64,000 bases of DNA from Limnephilus marmoratus (GCA_917880885.1 OU862908.1:12201501-12265500), one strand, 5' to 3'. Counted from the stretch's first letter, positions 12,301 through 23,768 are shown. The notes: generated from the sequence alone by a model not told the origin. Translations and numbers: made by a program.

Positions 12301-12394
12301 AAAGGCGGCACCCACACCTACCAACATCAGCATAAAATCACTCCAATATAGTCTTATTAAATATTCACATCACGTGTGAATGTTGTTGCCTTCC
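9381..12394. other. Long AT-rich stretch without recognised gene
   Basis: Only low-complexity AT-rich DNA is seen, apart from a C12-13 run at 9469-9481 and a moderately GC-rich patch at 9680-9905 whose minus-strand 64-codon frame has no recognised domain. A small patch at 11385-11430 is also GC-richer. No mobile element ends were identified. Confidence 0.4.
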
Positions 12395-12610
12395 TAACAC
12401 TGCCCAGTTCCGGAGGCCCAGGGTTGCTGACCTTCCGGGAGGGTCAGCCTGCCACTTGATCCGAAGGCGCCGTCCCATCACATCAGAGTTTATCGAACCG
12501 GTCGGCATTTTCCGCGAAGTGTCCGAGATAGACTAATGCCGCAGTTGAAAAGCTTCCCGTTTGAGGATGGGCAGAGGTACCTGTCACCTACCCAACCCTC
12601 GTTTGTGTCG
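12395..12610. other. GC-rich patch of unknown origin
   Basis: About 215 bp is sharply GC-richer than its flanks and contains a short stem GCTGACC/GGTCAGC. It resembles the untranslated or coding part of an old retroelement, but no uninterrupted frame or second copy is present in the window. Confidence 0.35.
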
Positions 12611-12932
12611 ATTACAAAGTTTTCTCTGCCTATTTGTTATGAAATATGGAAGAACTTATATTTCATTGTATTATTATGATTTATCATTTCAAAGAATTAT
12701 TCAGGTTCGAAAATGTAAATGATACTTTATAATACTCGTTTTGTTTGCTGTGAGACTTTGTCCCGTAATTTTCTTTGTCCTTTTGATTGGTTTGTATTGA
12801 AAAAAGTTGAATGAGATTATAAATGCTGACCCAATTATTACTGTCGTTCTTTATTGGGTTTGAATTCGCCGATGTGATATCTCACAACTTGTGAATATCC
12901 TCGTCAGGAGTTAATCTCCCATTGATAGTAGA

Positions 12933-13172
12933 TTACGTCACGGAGTCATGTCCCGAGCGGCTGAGGTAGCTACCAGGGGACGAGAAGATGAGAGAGTAAG
13001 AGGTACAGTGTGGTCGGTGTACAGCACAGTGCAAGTCCTGGCTGAGGGGAGTGGACTTACTCGGCGCTGGAATGCGGTCAGTCATGTTTCTTGCCCCTCC
13101 TGCCTTGGTCCTCACCCTCTCTCCTGGCCCCCTGATCCTCAGGGGTGAGCGAGGAGTGTGCGTGAACAACAA
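12933..13172. other. GC-rich patch, possible exon or CpG element
   Basis: Open frames exist on both strands (66 codons plus, 79 codons minus), which reflects composition more than coding. A plus-strand CAGGG|GTGAGC at about 13141-13150 could be a weak donor. No domain was recognised, and no repeat partner is in the window. Confidence 0.25.
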
Positions 13173-15424
13173 CTACTCTAACTTGCTTAGATAACAGGCG
13201 TTCGTATTATTCTCTGTTTTTGATTCTATCAATGAAGCACAAACTAATAATAAAATCCCTTTTCCCAGGACTGGGAAACCAGTTTTCTAAACCAAACAGT
13301 AAGCATTGATAACATTGTCTTTCATGTGAGCGTATCTGCGTAGTGGGCAGCGTAGGTATCGCTTTCATGTACGTTCAGAAGAAAAATCGGTATAAATAAA
13401 CATAATATCCAAACCTTTAAGCAAAAATACGACCAAGAATGATATTTGTCATCATTCTATTCAGCTTTTCTATCTGAATTTTGTAAGGCCATCGCCACTA
13501 TTTTCAGCTCGTAATATTAGGTATTTCAAATATATGTCATGAAGCTATGAAAAATTAATATGAAAAAAAAAGACAAGAGCTTTGATACCTTTGGTTGTTG
13601 AAACTCGGGCTAATCGGGCAGAAACTAATACTCAATAAGATATTCGGCGGAGAAACATTTAAAGATACGCAAATTTTCCTAGAGAACATGCGTGCTTTCA
13701 AAGAGGAAACATTTGCGAAAATAATGGATTTATCGATAAATAATTGACTCTACAAATAGGCACAAAGTTTTAGGATATGACGTAAAGGAGTTGAGATCTC
13801 AAAGTTATTCCTCGGGGGGTTCGTACGATTCATCGCCCAACTTCACGCAGGCAACAGTAATCGAATCACTCATTGATAACTTGCCAACAGCAACTAATTA
13901 TATTGTGGATTTGGAGCCTTGAGCGCAGAATCTATTCGGTAAACGATCTCAGACAATATTGTGCCCGAACGCTGGTTAACTTGGTATCGCGAATCACAGA
14001 TCTGAGAACTCGGAGCGCAGATTTCAGAAACAGATGACATCTCTCAACAGACAACAGACGGATATAAACAGTCAATTATTAATAACTTGACTCGATGATT
14101 GTACAAGTATAAATAATAAACTACCTCGTCTAAAATATAGTAATCAAAACTTTGATTGAATTTATTTAAGTTATCCAAACAAAGCACGGTTGAAATATAA
14201 TTTGGTATTATGAAAATTTTGTTAGCATTAAAATAAAAGGTACACAAATTTGCTTTGGTGTGACCGGGAATACCATTATTTGATTGTTAATCACGAAACC
14301 AATACAAAGCACACATTACTGTGCGTTTCATTATGCTCGTTTTTAGGTCAGGACACAAACATGAGCACTGTTTTAATGGAAATTAGAACAAAGAAACAAA
14401 GTGAAACTAAAGGGACATTGTGATGGTGGTGAACATATGGGGAAATTACATGGGGAGAGTTATATGAACTTACATTATTATGTGGGGTATAATATAGGTA
14501 TAAATGTTGTGTTATTTTAATGATTTATAGATCGCGTTCACTTACTCAAGTACTAGTTCAGTATTGCGCGCTTTACAGTAGTTTATGGAATAATTAATGA
14601 TTATAAAATCTCTTTTAATATAGGTTAGTATTAGTTAGTATGAGATGTATTCACAGAAGCTATTAAATTATTTTTTAGGATGCGAAGTTTCACAAAAAAA
14701 ATGAAGCTATCTGTTAACGCCTTTATTGTTATATGTGGTTCTTTCTAAAATACCTATTGGGTGCCCTCTGCCATAATTAGTGCAGTTGAATTCGCCTCGC
14801 CGCAAGGGACACAAGTCCTAAGAACCGCACCGCTTTTACAGTTAAATAATCAAACCGCAATAGTAACACTTAAATCTCGCAGCTATTCGCGAGTACCATC
14901 GCCACGCGTCATCCATTCTCGCTTATGATTTCGCGATCAATTAATTGTTCATTCCCAATCGCCATTCCCTTCCAAAAATCTCTCCAAACTAACTTACCTA
15001 CCTTTCCAGTGAACACTGAACGAAGAGGGAAGCAGTCTGGGTAAGTACGATTTAAAACATATAATAAAATAGATAAGAACCGCATACGCATACAGTCCAC
15101 GCAGCATTTGATCCCTCGATACATTGAGAGGTATCATTTGCCCCCCGCCGCAACACTATCTTTTAAATTAGGTATTAACCCGGCCTACAACGAAAATTGG
15201 AGATTCAGTTTTATTTTCACTATTTTCCAAAGAAAGCTCTATACATTCAATTAAGTTTAGATAATGTAATAAAACTGGCAACTTTAATAATATGTATTTC
15301 AACATAAATTATCACCTTGTGACCTTAATGAAATTTACAGCATTATTTTTTGCATCAATAATAATGATAACATCAAATATTCATGATATTTAAGATGATA
15401 ATATAGTAACATGCCATTGTACAT
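13173..15424. other. AT-rich DNA without recognised gene
   Basis: Nothing beyond short chance frames is seen. The patch 14770-15130 is slightly less AT-rich and carries a 71-codon minus-strand frame without a domain. Confidence 0.4.
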
Positions 15425-15432
15425 GTTAAATT

Positions 15433-16173
15433 GAATCCAGATACTAATATCTACAGCCTGTATGTCGGACGAATATCTACAGCTCATATGTTGGACTAAT
15501 ATCTACGAACTTCAGAGTGTGGACTAATATCTACATAGCTAAAGTCGGACGAATATCTATGACGGTCCCAGTGTTGACTAATATCTATGGAGCGTAGGTT
15601 GGACTAATATCTACAGAGGGCAGCTGAGTAAGAGGTTGTACGGAAAAGCATAAATTACGTCAATTACGTAAAGGCTTAAACGTTTAAAGTACGTACATGA
15701 AGTTTTTGCATAATATTACGTATTTTGCTGTTTACGAGGATGATAATTTATTGAACAAATATGGAGTCATAATACAAAGATATTTATTTATTTCGAAATA
15801 CACGGCACCACAACCTAACCTTACCTAACTGACATAGAAATGGTCATGGTAACAGACTAAATAATTTAGAAGCACTAGAAATAAAGAAAGCTGTTAAAAC
15901 AAAAACCCAAATCCTTAATAATCAGCTAAATGTGTCCAATAGTCCGATATTAGGGATTTTTACATACATACATAAATTAAGTTTTATAAACTGCATATGC
16001 AATATTACGTTATTCCAATATGCTACACATAATGGCAAATCCAACCTCTGCCAGTCCTGTAGATATTCGTCCACACTTTGGTTCTCATAGATATTAGTCA
16101 GCAGTTTGAGCTGTAGATATTAGTCCGATTTGTTCAGTTTTTGGAATTCCTGTAGATATTAGTAGACGCCTCC
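15433..16173 (+). mobile_element. 741-bp long form of the modular MITE
   Basis: The element starts GAATCCAGATACTAATATC and ends AGTAGACGCCTCC, as in the 431-bp members. It is flanked by a perfect 8-bp direct repeat GTTAAATT at 15425-15432 and 16174-16181. The 5' array has seven modules (ACTAATATCTAC or GACGAATATCTA variants) and the 3' array four reversed modules. The interior 15625-15915 is absent from the 431-bp copies, so either those are deletion derivatives or this copy took up extra DNA. The interior has no convincing frame and includes AACCTAACC-type strings. Confidence 0.75.
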
Positions 16174-16181
16174 GTTAAATT

Positions 16182-16734
16182 TAAGTCCAAGTACATGATT
16201 TATTGTCCAATTTTATGCAAAAATGAAAACAGTGGGTGAAAATTGATTATATTATATCAAACCTGCCACAATGCCAGTGATTTTACTGAAACAGTAGCCC
16301 AGGAGCTTATCACAGACAATTGAAAAGTCGGTATCTATCGATTTTTAACTAACCCTTCAACTAGTGGCCGTGCCGGAACAATGACACAGTGCGATATGCA
16401 CTCGCTCAGATAACAGGCCTCAGCGAGGATAGAGAATTAAGTGAATTGGTTCATTGGTGAAGCTAGTCGTGTATGCTGTTCAAACAAAACACGCTGAACT
16501 GTGAGATAACCCTATATTACGGAATAAACTGCCTGATTGAATACCAACGATTGACTTAATTCGAAAAGAATTGACTCACGACCAGTTATTAGCAGTTTTT
16601 TATGATGAATAAAGTAATACGAGTTTTTGCCTATATTTAGAAGTAGGTATTTTCGAAATTCATGATGGAAAAATATGGAATCCATGATTGACTGTTTTGT
16701 AATTTTTTTAAAGGTTCCGCAACTTTTCATCCCA
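16182..16734. other. AT-rich DNA without recognised gene
   Basis: No feature was recognised between the modular MITE and the minisatellite. Confidence 0.4.
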
Positions 16735-16860
16735 CGAAAAAATATCCTTGACAAAATATCCCCGACAAAATATTCCCGACAAAATATCCCCGACAAAATA
16801 TCCTTGACAAAATATCCCCGACAAAATATTCCCGACAAAATATCCCCGACAAAATATCCT
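16735..16860 (+). repeat. 14-bp minisatellite with 56-bp higher-order unit
   Basis: Nine copies of GACAAAATATCCCC-like 14-mers occur in tandem. Variants alternate in the order CCTTG, CCCCG, TTCCCG, CCCCG, and this block of four is repeated twice, giving a 56-bp higher-order period. Frames through it on both strands (such as repeated GYFVGDILSGIF on the minus strand) follow from the 42-bp triple period and are not evidence of a protein. Confidence 0.9.
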
Positions 16861-16880
16861 AAGAACAAAGCATCCCCCAA

Positions 16881-18020
16881 TAAAATATGTACTAAAACCT
16901 AAGCTAACTAAAAATGGGACGAACATAATACAGGCAGCTAAGTGTCAATTAACAGACATCCAGACGATAATTAAAGTGAAAAATTCTTTAACACCGTTAT
17001 GATTTGAAACTCGATGAAACGAAAAACAACGATACTAAAAATAGACAAATACATAAATGTATAGGATTTAGCCTGCGAGAGAATGAGATAGTATAATCGG
17101 CCTCCACCTTATGCGGTGCTTCGTAGCCTATCTGTCTCATCTATGTGCGGTGCTTCACAGCCTCCCCATTCTTGTCTATTTTAGTTTCTTGAAGGTTTCA
17201 CTTTCAACCTCGTGTGCATTGCTCGCTCTGTTTTTTTTTTGTGTAGTTAAGAAAATCATCATTGTTTCTATTACACGAGTAGATAACTCACGTTCCCGAG
17301 GACAAATTTAAATGAATAGACGCATTAAATAATTTTGGAAATATATTAATAAACAATAATTATTTGGGAAGAAAACCTAAAAATCTTTGAATAGCAGAAA
17401 AACGGTCTAAAGATGAACATTAGCATAACAAAAGATATTAAAGCCGAGAAAACAATCTCCATCAAATTCTTATCTACAGAGAAGAGATTGAAAGAGTTCA
17501 AGAGTATGTTTATCTTCGCCGCATGGTTTAACTGGTAATTGAAAATACGGTTGAACTAGAACGAAAGCGAGGGTTTTTCTGAGCTGCATTCAACAAGCTG
17601 GATCAATTTTTTTGAGAGCAAAATCTTCAACAGATAAAGAAAAAAACAAACTATTCGATGCTTGTGTTCGCTTTTAGTTTTTATAGCACAGTTTAATGCA
17701 AATGACAAGACAGACACTGGTTGTGATGCGGACGTTAATAGAAATGGGGATGTTAAACAGTAACAGACCGTGGAACAAAATAAAAGTTTCTCAGTTAAAA
17801 TAAAGCACAATATTATTATATCGTTAAAAAGATGGCCCAATTGAAAAGAAAATGTCCTGAATTATCATAATATAACAACAAGTAATATTTTATCATCTTC
17901 CTTTTAAGTTACAAGTAGAGTTAATGATATCCTCACTGAGATCTCCTGTGCTTAGTATTTCATTTACGTATCAAAATTAAATTAATTAAACGGTACGAAC
18001 TAACCCAAAGAATTATATTA
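16881..18020. other. AT-rich DNA without recognised gene
   Basis: The patch 17100-17235 is pyrimidine-rich and slightly GC-richer, and contains GCGGTGCTTC twice (about 17113 and 17147). Nothing else was recognised. Confidence 0.35.
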
Positions 18021-18027
18021 ACATATT

Positions 18028-18643
18028 AGGTCCTTACATATGAAATTGGCGTTTTGCCGTACTGGCAACTTTGATCTCAAATATCTTCTCTTTGGTTAGG
18101 AATTCCAAATTAAAATTTATACAGCTATTTACTCATGTATTTGTGTTTCGAAAATTATAATTCATTTGTTTTTTCCTTAATTGTTTTTTTCTTTGCATCA
18201 CTTAGTTTACAAAATGAAAAACTTGAAATATCGCGTTATTTACGAGTACGAGTTCCACTGTGGCACCAGTGCTGCAGAAACGGCTCGAAGGATTAATGAT
18301 GTGTATGGCGACGGTGCCGCAAAAGAAAACACAGTGCGTTTTTGGTTCCAACGCTTTCGTTCTGAAAATTTCGACCTGCAGAACAATTTTTTCGAAATTT
18401 GGATAACTTCTTGCAAGGGAAAAAATTCAACTCCGATGGGGCAGTCCAAACCGCCTTCAAAGATTTTATTGATTCCCGTCCGAATGGTTGTTTTAGTAAA
18501 GGGATCGATGAACTACCTATGAGATGGCAAAAGTGCATAGATAGCAATGGTACTTACTTTGATTAAATGAATATATTATATTTAAAAAAAAATCGACTTT
18601 ATGTTCCTCCCATACAAAACGCCAATTTCATGTGGAAGGACCT
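18028..18643 (+). mobile_element. Internally deleted mariner element
   Basis: Terminal inverted repeats of about 29 bp bound a 616-bp element. The left end reads AGGTCCTTACATATGAAATT and the right end is its near-complement, with two or three mismatches. Inside lie only the two ends of a mariner transposase gene (18214-18566). The expected TA duplication is not perfect (ATT left, GATATT right). Length is about half that of a full mariner (about 1.3 kb), in keeping with a MITE formed by internal deletion. Confidence 0.85.
18214..18566 (+). pseudogene. Mariner transposase, N- and C-terminal parts only
   Basis: From the ATG at 18214 the frame encodes the N-terminal paired helix-turn-helix of a mariner transposase (GTSAAETARRINDVYGDG, then TVRFWFQRFRSENFDL). 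After about 60 residues the middle of the protein is missing. The next frame (+1) reads the conserved C-terminal segment, RNLDNFLQGKKF through FSKGIDELPMRWQKCI to a stop at 18564-18566. The DD34D catalytic domain is deleted, so no active enzyme can be made. The junction lies near 18385-18395. Confidence 0.85.
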
Positions 18644-18699
18644 GATATTACGTAGAGTTTTTCAGCGCGGTCTTGTGCTTTCTGTTTAGTCTTTATCAA

Positions 18700-19500
18700 T
18701 TTGGTATAAGTGTGATGTTATCTATTTTTTCGATATCCATATGTTTTGTATCCAGATTTTCATTTGAGTTTTAAATGTTTTAATGTTGCTGTGATTTTTT
18801 AATGATTTTTGATGAAATTTGAATTTTATTGTAATTACCATAGTACTATAATAAGCTTTTTTCCAAAGTTTGTATTGGGAGTTGCTTTTGGATATCAAGT
18901 TTTTGACCCTAAGATCTAGAGTTTCTATTGTGAGCGTTTATTGTTATTTCTTGAGTTTTATATTTATGAATGTGAAGAATTGTTTTAGAAAATAGTTGTT
19001 AAGGATTTTGTCACTTGAAGGGTTCTTCACACCTCTGCCATAGGTCACCCCAAGTGGTTCGCTACGTTTGGTGATTTAGCAGGGGTGCCCGGGTTCATGG
19101 GGTGAGGTTTGTCTAGGTCTTGGAGTCGGATGACCAGGACACACTGAACCCCAGATTCCTACCCACCCTTTAAACCCCTTTCCTTCCCAGAACTCTCCTT
19201 CCTTTCCTTTAAAAAAACCCTCCACATAGCATCCCCAAAGATAACATAGGCCCTGAGGGAAATTATTTTCCTCAGGGCCTCCTATGTGGAGCTCATGTAA
19301 AAAAAAAATGGGACGTTCAGTATAATTTTTATTATGGCTTTTGGGTTTGAATGAGTGAATTAAGAATATTATCGTTTGTACTACCCCATCCGGTAATACC
19401 GTTTTCAAACAGTGATTGACAGAGAGCCGTGTAGATCTTGAACAAATCTTTTTTGCTGAGGACATTCCTGATTGTTTTGTTTAGATATGTACCTACATTG
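18700..19500 (-). pseudogene. LINE reverse transcriptase C-terminal relic, split by repeat
   Basis: On the minus strand, 19490-19310 encodes the RT thumb region (LSKKDLFKIYTALCQSLFEN, GITGWGS, then LIQTQKP, with IIKIIL in the next frame). Similarity resumes downstream of a family A repeat: 19025-18710 gives out-of-frame fragments such as SLLQYYGNYNKIQISSKII and NIKTFKTQMKIWI, resembling the usual LINE C-terminus. Several frameshifts and stops are present. The repeat at 19029-19308 therefore landed inside an existing LINE. The thumb segment resembles that of the LINE at 45132. Confidence 0.6.
19029..19308 (+). repeat. Family A SINE-like repeat, internally deleted
   Basis: The 5' block (CACCTCTGCCATAGGTCACC, then GGTTCGCTACG) and the 3' block (CCCTGAGG...CCTCAGGG hairpin, GGAGCT, ATGTAAAAAAAAA tail) match the full copy at 39174-39619. 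The middle part from the TCGGATGACC region to ACACTGAACCCC is shortened. It interrupts a LINE relic. The A-rich 3' end and variable 5' ends indicate spread by retrotransposition. Confidence 0.8.
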
Positions 19501-19640
19501 TTCGACTCTAGGACAAACGATAAACAAGAAGAAAGCACGAGTAGACCAAAGACACTCTATTCTCACGAAAACATTTAAGATGTTGGTATAATGTGAATCA
19601 AGACTGTTGCTGAAATGAAGGAATGCAGAACCCAATGGGA

Positions 19641-20930
19641 TGATATTAATTACATTATTTATCTATCTGCCTGACAGAAAATTTATTAACTCCACGGACA
19701 TATGTCATCATTCCTAAGTGATAAAAACGTATTATTTCCCCCTCCCCATGGAGCCGGCTGGAGCTCCTCCTTGGACCCAGCTGGGCTTTACGAGAGCCTC
19801 GCTTGAATCAAAAAAATGTGATGTCATCATTCTTGTCCTGACCAGCGCAGAGGTAACATCATACACTTTACGAAATAACACGGCTAAATATGAGAGCTTG
19901 TGCTATAGACCTACCTAGAACATAGCGAATGTGGGCGTTTCTCTAGTGAGCTCGTCGCAGGTTACAGGGGTAAGTAAATTATGAAACATTTGTAAAAGTG
20001 TCTTAACTAAACACGGCAACAAAATATTGCTATTTGAATATGAGCGAACCTTTTCGGGGCAAGCATTTGTCCTTCGCAAATATGTTATTAACGTGGCAAG
20101 CAATTCGCGCTCCCATGTAAAAAGGTCTATTCATTCAAAGCAGATTTTGCTTATAAGAACTAAATGGTGATATTATAATGCGAGATGCCTATATACTGTC
20201 AGATTGATTTTTTAACGAATCACAGTCATCTTCCCCTCTTCGCCCCCCATAGTTTGGTTTTTACCCCTCACCCATATCTTCTGGTCTATTGAATTTGAAT
20301 GTCTATGATTAACTCTAAAAATCGACACGGGAGTGTTACTAATACAAATTTAAATGTGTGATTCTATTTTACAATAATAATGTAACATATTATTAAATTC
20401 GAGGTAGCTAAAAGCCATACCCATTGAATGTCGCCGAGTAAACACTCCAATCTTGAGTTTAATATTAAGTAACCAATTAGGAAACGAATCACGAACTGAA
20501 TTCGAGTTGATGGTGGCCATTGCTGTTAATTTATAAGCAACCAAGAAAACGGTTTCATCTGTACGGAGCGGCAAGAACTTTATAATGTTTAATTTGGTGG
20601 ACAATTGAAAAACTTTTCTATTCAATAGAATTACTTGGTTAGTTTGCAGTGCAAAGAAAATATATTTGCGCCACATTGAAATCGATTTAGCATTTTTATA
20701 AAATATATTATTACAAAGTACTAAAAAATTAGGAGAGATTAGTAAAAATAGTGGTCTTTCAAATGATTGTTTTCTCTGAGGGTTGAAAAGTAAGAGGCTT
20801 GACTCTGGGAGGAAGATACTAGTTAATAGTACAGCCCTGGTAAGAGAACATTATATTATTAATTATCCACAAAAGTTTTTCCACATCAATCGTTTGTTTA
20901 TCTCTTTAAATTTGTTCACTAGTATAATAA
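19641..20930. other. AT-rich DNA without recognised gene
   Basis: Minus-strand frames at 19915-20103 and 20350-20676 have no recognised domain and AT-biased composition. I treat them as chance. Confidence 0.4.
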
Positions 20931-21066
20931 CCCGGATTCATGGGGAGAGGTTTGTCTAGGTCTTGGAGGTGGTTGACCAGAACACTGAACCCCAGATTCC
21001 TACCGATCCCTTAAACCCTTAGATCATTTTCCACTGGGCCTCCTGTGGAGTTCTTGTAAAAAAAAA
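20931..21066 (+). repeat. Family A repeat, short internally deleted copy
   Basis: It retains CCCGGATTCATGGGGAGAGG, the AGGTTTGTCTAGGTCTTGG block, CCCAGATTCCTACC and the end GGGCCTCCTGTGGAG with an A-tail. Most of the middle and one arm of the terminal hairpin are missing. Confidence 0.75.
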
Positions 21067-21834
21067 TCAACATTTATCAACTTATCTGTGCGAGTTTATC
21101 AGATTTATTTTTTTTTTCAGTTCAACGAAAATTTCATATTTTTTATTTGTTAAAAGCATTTAATCTTGGTTTAATGTTCTCCTGATGTAGGAAGGACACT
21201 TCTGAAACCACTGCAAGCACGTGTCTATATTAAAAGATCACTTTTTAGCAAGACGATATTAATTAATTAAATTTTAAAAAAAGCAAAAACGGTCATGAAT
21301 CATTATAAATATCTTAACAAGAATGGCAACATTGTGATTATCGTCGTTCAAAGAAAGAAAATTAATTTCTTAGGGACATACTTAGGTACCTAATGCGTCT
21401 TTGGCACAAATCGCAAACACAAACACTTCAGCTTTTGCTTTCATTTGATCGATGTCATCCAACGTCAATATTCATTACTCAACATTTTCGTCTTCGATCG
21501 CATCTTCACACCTCCTCGCCGACACGCCCAAAACAGGCAGCTAAAGAAAACCTCTCCACCGGCCAAACTAAGGAGGGATATTCCGACAATCACATTGACG
21601 GAATACATTATTAATAAAGCATGAACTCCGCTGCGAGGGGTGAATCAGTCATTGCTGAATGTTTGGCTCAAATAATTGATTTGGTATCATCTACCTAATC
21701 GCGCGATCTAGATAAAATGTTAAAGAGATATAGATTGTTAGCGCCAATTATGTTTGGCTGCACTCGGCAAATAATGGTGTTTATTTGGGAATAAAAACAT
21801 TTTTATTCTATGGCAATGATTTGTTCCCTTCAAC
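21067..21834. other. AT-rich DNA without recognised gene
   Basis: A 73-codon plus-strand frame at 21393-21614 has no domain. No RNA gene or repeat boundary was seen. Confidence 0.35.
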
Positions 21835-22075
21835 CAGTGCCGGATTAACCCATAAGCAAATTAAGCAATTGCTTATGGCATCACGTCTTGGGGGGCAAAA
21901 AATATATATGCTAGCACATTAAAGGTAAGGGCTGCTTGAAAATCCACGCGTTTTATTGAACAGAGCATTGACGTTCAGGATCATAACCCCGCTCCCGCTT
22001 ACTAGTTTACTTTTGGATAGGAGGGTCTACAGGCGTGGATTGCTTAGGGCATCAAGTAGTCCTTATCTGGCACTG
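21835..22075. mobile_element. hAT-type MITE
   Basis: The left end CAGTGCCGGATTAACCC and the right end (complement CAGTGCCAGATAAGG) form terminal inverted repeats. CAGTG-type ends with an RGATTAA continuation are common in animal hAT transposons. Flanking 8-mers CCTTCAAC and CATACAAC match at six of eight positions, fitting an old hAT-type 8-bp duplication. A subterminal GATGCC/TTGCTTA block is also shared by both ends. No transposase is encoded. Confidence 0.65.
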
Positions 22076-22836
22076 CATACAACACGCGTCGCAAGATATT
22101 TGCTATCTTTAAACAATTCTCGCGTTTTTTCAGTTCTATGTAAGTTCATAGACTAGAATGACTACAATATTTGATTTGTCCTATCGCCTTCTAGATTATG
22201 CTCAAAATCTTTCTTAACTTTATCGGCACGACTGGGCACGACGCACTCTTTTAGGGTGAATTGCCAATTTCAAAAAAAAGATTCCCTTAGAAAAGATCTA
22301 TTAATACGAAATGAAAACAATAAGAAAGACAATAGTGAAAAAATGGCGAGATGAATCACACTTTCAAATTGCGGAGAATCCATCTCACGTTTATTCGTGT
22401 GAGTAATTTCCAATTTCCTCGTAAAATACAATTATTGCAATTATTGTAAGGAAACAAAAGTCATTTGAGGTCAAAATCGCTGGCCAAAACATTCATTATA
22501 TAAATTGTACAGGCTTATTTGTAACTATAAGCGACAGAAATAATGTTTGTGGTTGATAGATTTCATTTACAAGATTGAAGAGTACAGGTGATCGATAGGT
22601 ATTGTCTAGCTAAGAGAGAGCGAGACTTACTTATACAAAGGTTTAAATACCATTTTATGATATTATCTCACTCATGTAATCGGGAAGCCATGTAAGCAAC
22701 TATTTAGTCCTACATCTATGCTTTGTAATAAAAAAAACGGAGAAGTGGTTTAGGACGCGGTAACACACTTAAAATTGACATTTGTTCTGGTAGCGGTTTT
22801 TTAATTTGTTAATTGTTGTAATGCAATTTTATATAT
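22076..22836. other. AT-rich DNA without recognised gene
   Basis: No coding or repeat signal was recognised. Confidence 0.35.
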
Positions 22837-23355
22837 TACTAGCTGGTGCCCGGCATGCGTTGCTATGCCGTTCAATAAAAAAATTGTTTCTCCCTGCGTG
22901 TTCTTTCCCATTCGTCCCCTTCCTCTCCCGCGTCCCCTTCCACTCTCGTGGGCCCACTCCGCTTCCTCCAACTTCCCTCTCCCCACTCCACTCCTCTTCC
23001 CCCGTCCCGCCAACTCCCCTCCCGAATTCCCTTACCCCCTCGCAGGTTCCCCCCCCCCCCTCCCTGGTTCCCGTCCCTTTCCTCCCGCGGAACCCATACC
23101 CGAGTTCTCTCCCCCCTCCCGCATTCCATACATTCAATTCCGGTACATTCAGTTTTCAAACAGCTCACGTGCCACCTATTGAAATTTTTGTATACAAAAT
23201 TTTATAATGCCAGAGCTCACCAGTAGTTATATACAAACCTTGTCCTGACAATAACGAAGACAATAAAAAAGAATTATACAATTTGGTGCAGTCGTCCGGA
23301 AGTTATGCGCGTACATACATTTCGGCGATTCGTTTTTATTTATAGAGAAGATATA
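22837..23355 (+). repeat. Family F dispersed repeat with pyrimidine-rich core
   Basis: The repeat begins TACTAGCTGGTGCCCGGCAT and ends near CATTTCGGCGATTCG followed by TTTTTATTTATAGAGAAGAT. The first 300 bp (22900-23130) is almost pure C/T on the plus strand, which creates long spurious frames on both strands. A related copy is at 62181-62956 and a shorter relative at 63376-63680. Elements with ACTAG...CCCGGC heads and GCGATTC...TATATA tails are widespread in insect genomes. The class is not certain. Confidence 0.65.
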
Positions 23356-23714
23356 GATATTACCTGCGTACTAATCGATACTATAACTAATTTATAAATA
23401 TATATTATCTGCCAGTATATAATATTATTAAATAATATATAGATTACGTACATATAAAAAAAGGTTTTTACGTACATTTATAAAAAGGCATGTAAAAAAG
23501 GTTTTGTGTTATTGATCGATGAACGGATTGATACAATCTGTTAGTCTTAATTAGTTACAAATAGTAATAAATTATTTCTAGTGTCTAGTATGTATTCAGT
23601 AAAAAGATAGAGCTTTGGAAAAAATATTTGTTCAGCGCCCTTGAAGAAATTTTTCACAAAAACGGCGCTATACAAATCATAAAAATATTATTATTATTAT
23701 TATCACGACATAAA
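23356..23714. other. Very AT-rich DNA
   Basis: TA-rich low-complexity sequence with a short (TTA)n near 23688-23702. Nothing else was recognised. Confidence 0.4.
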
Positions 23715-23768
23715 AAACTTCAATAAAAAACACATAAATTTGTTTAAGACCACTTTTATTTTAAAACA

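Noticed and set aside
16512..16926. Repeat protein with GDILSGIF motifs
   Set aside because: It follows from the 14-bp minisatellite, with a 42-bp triple period open on both strands.
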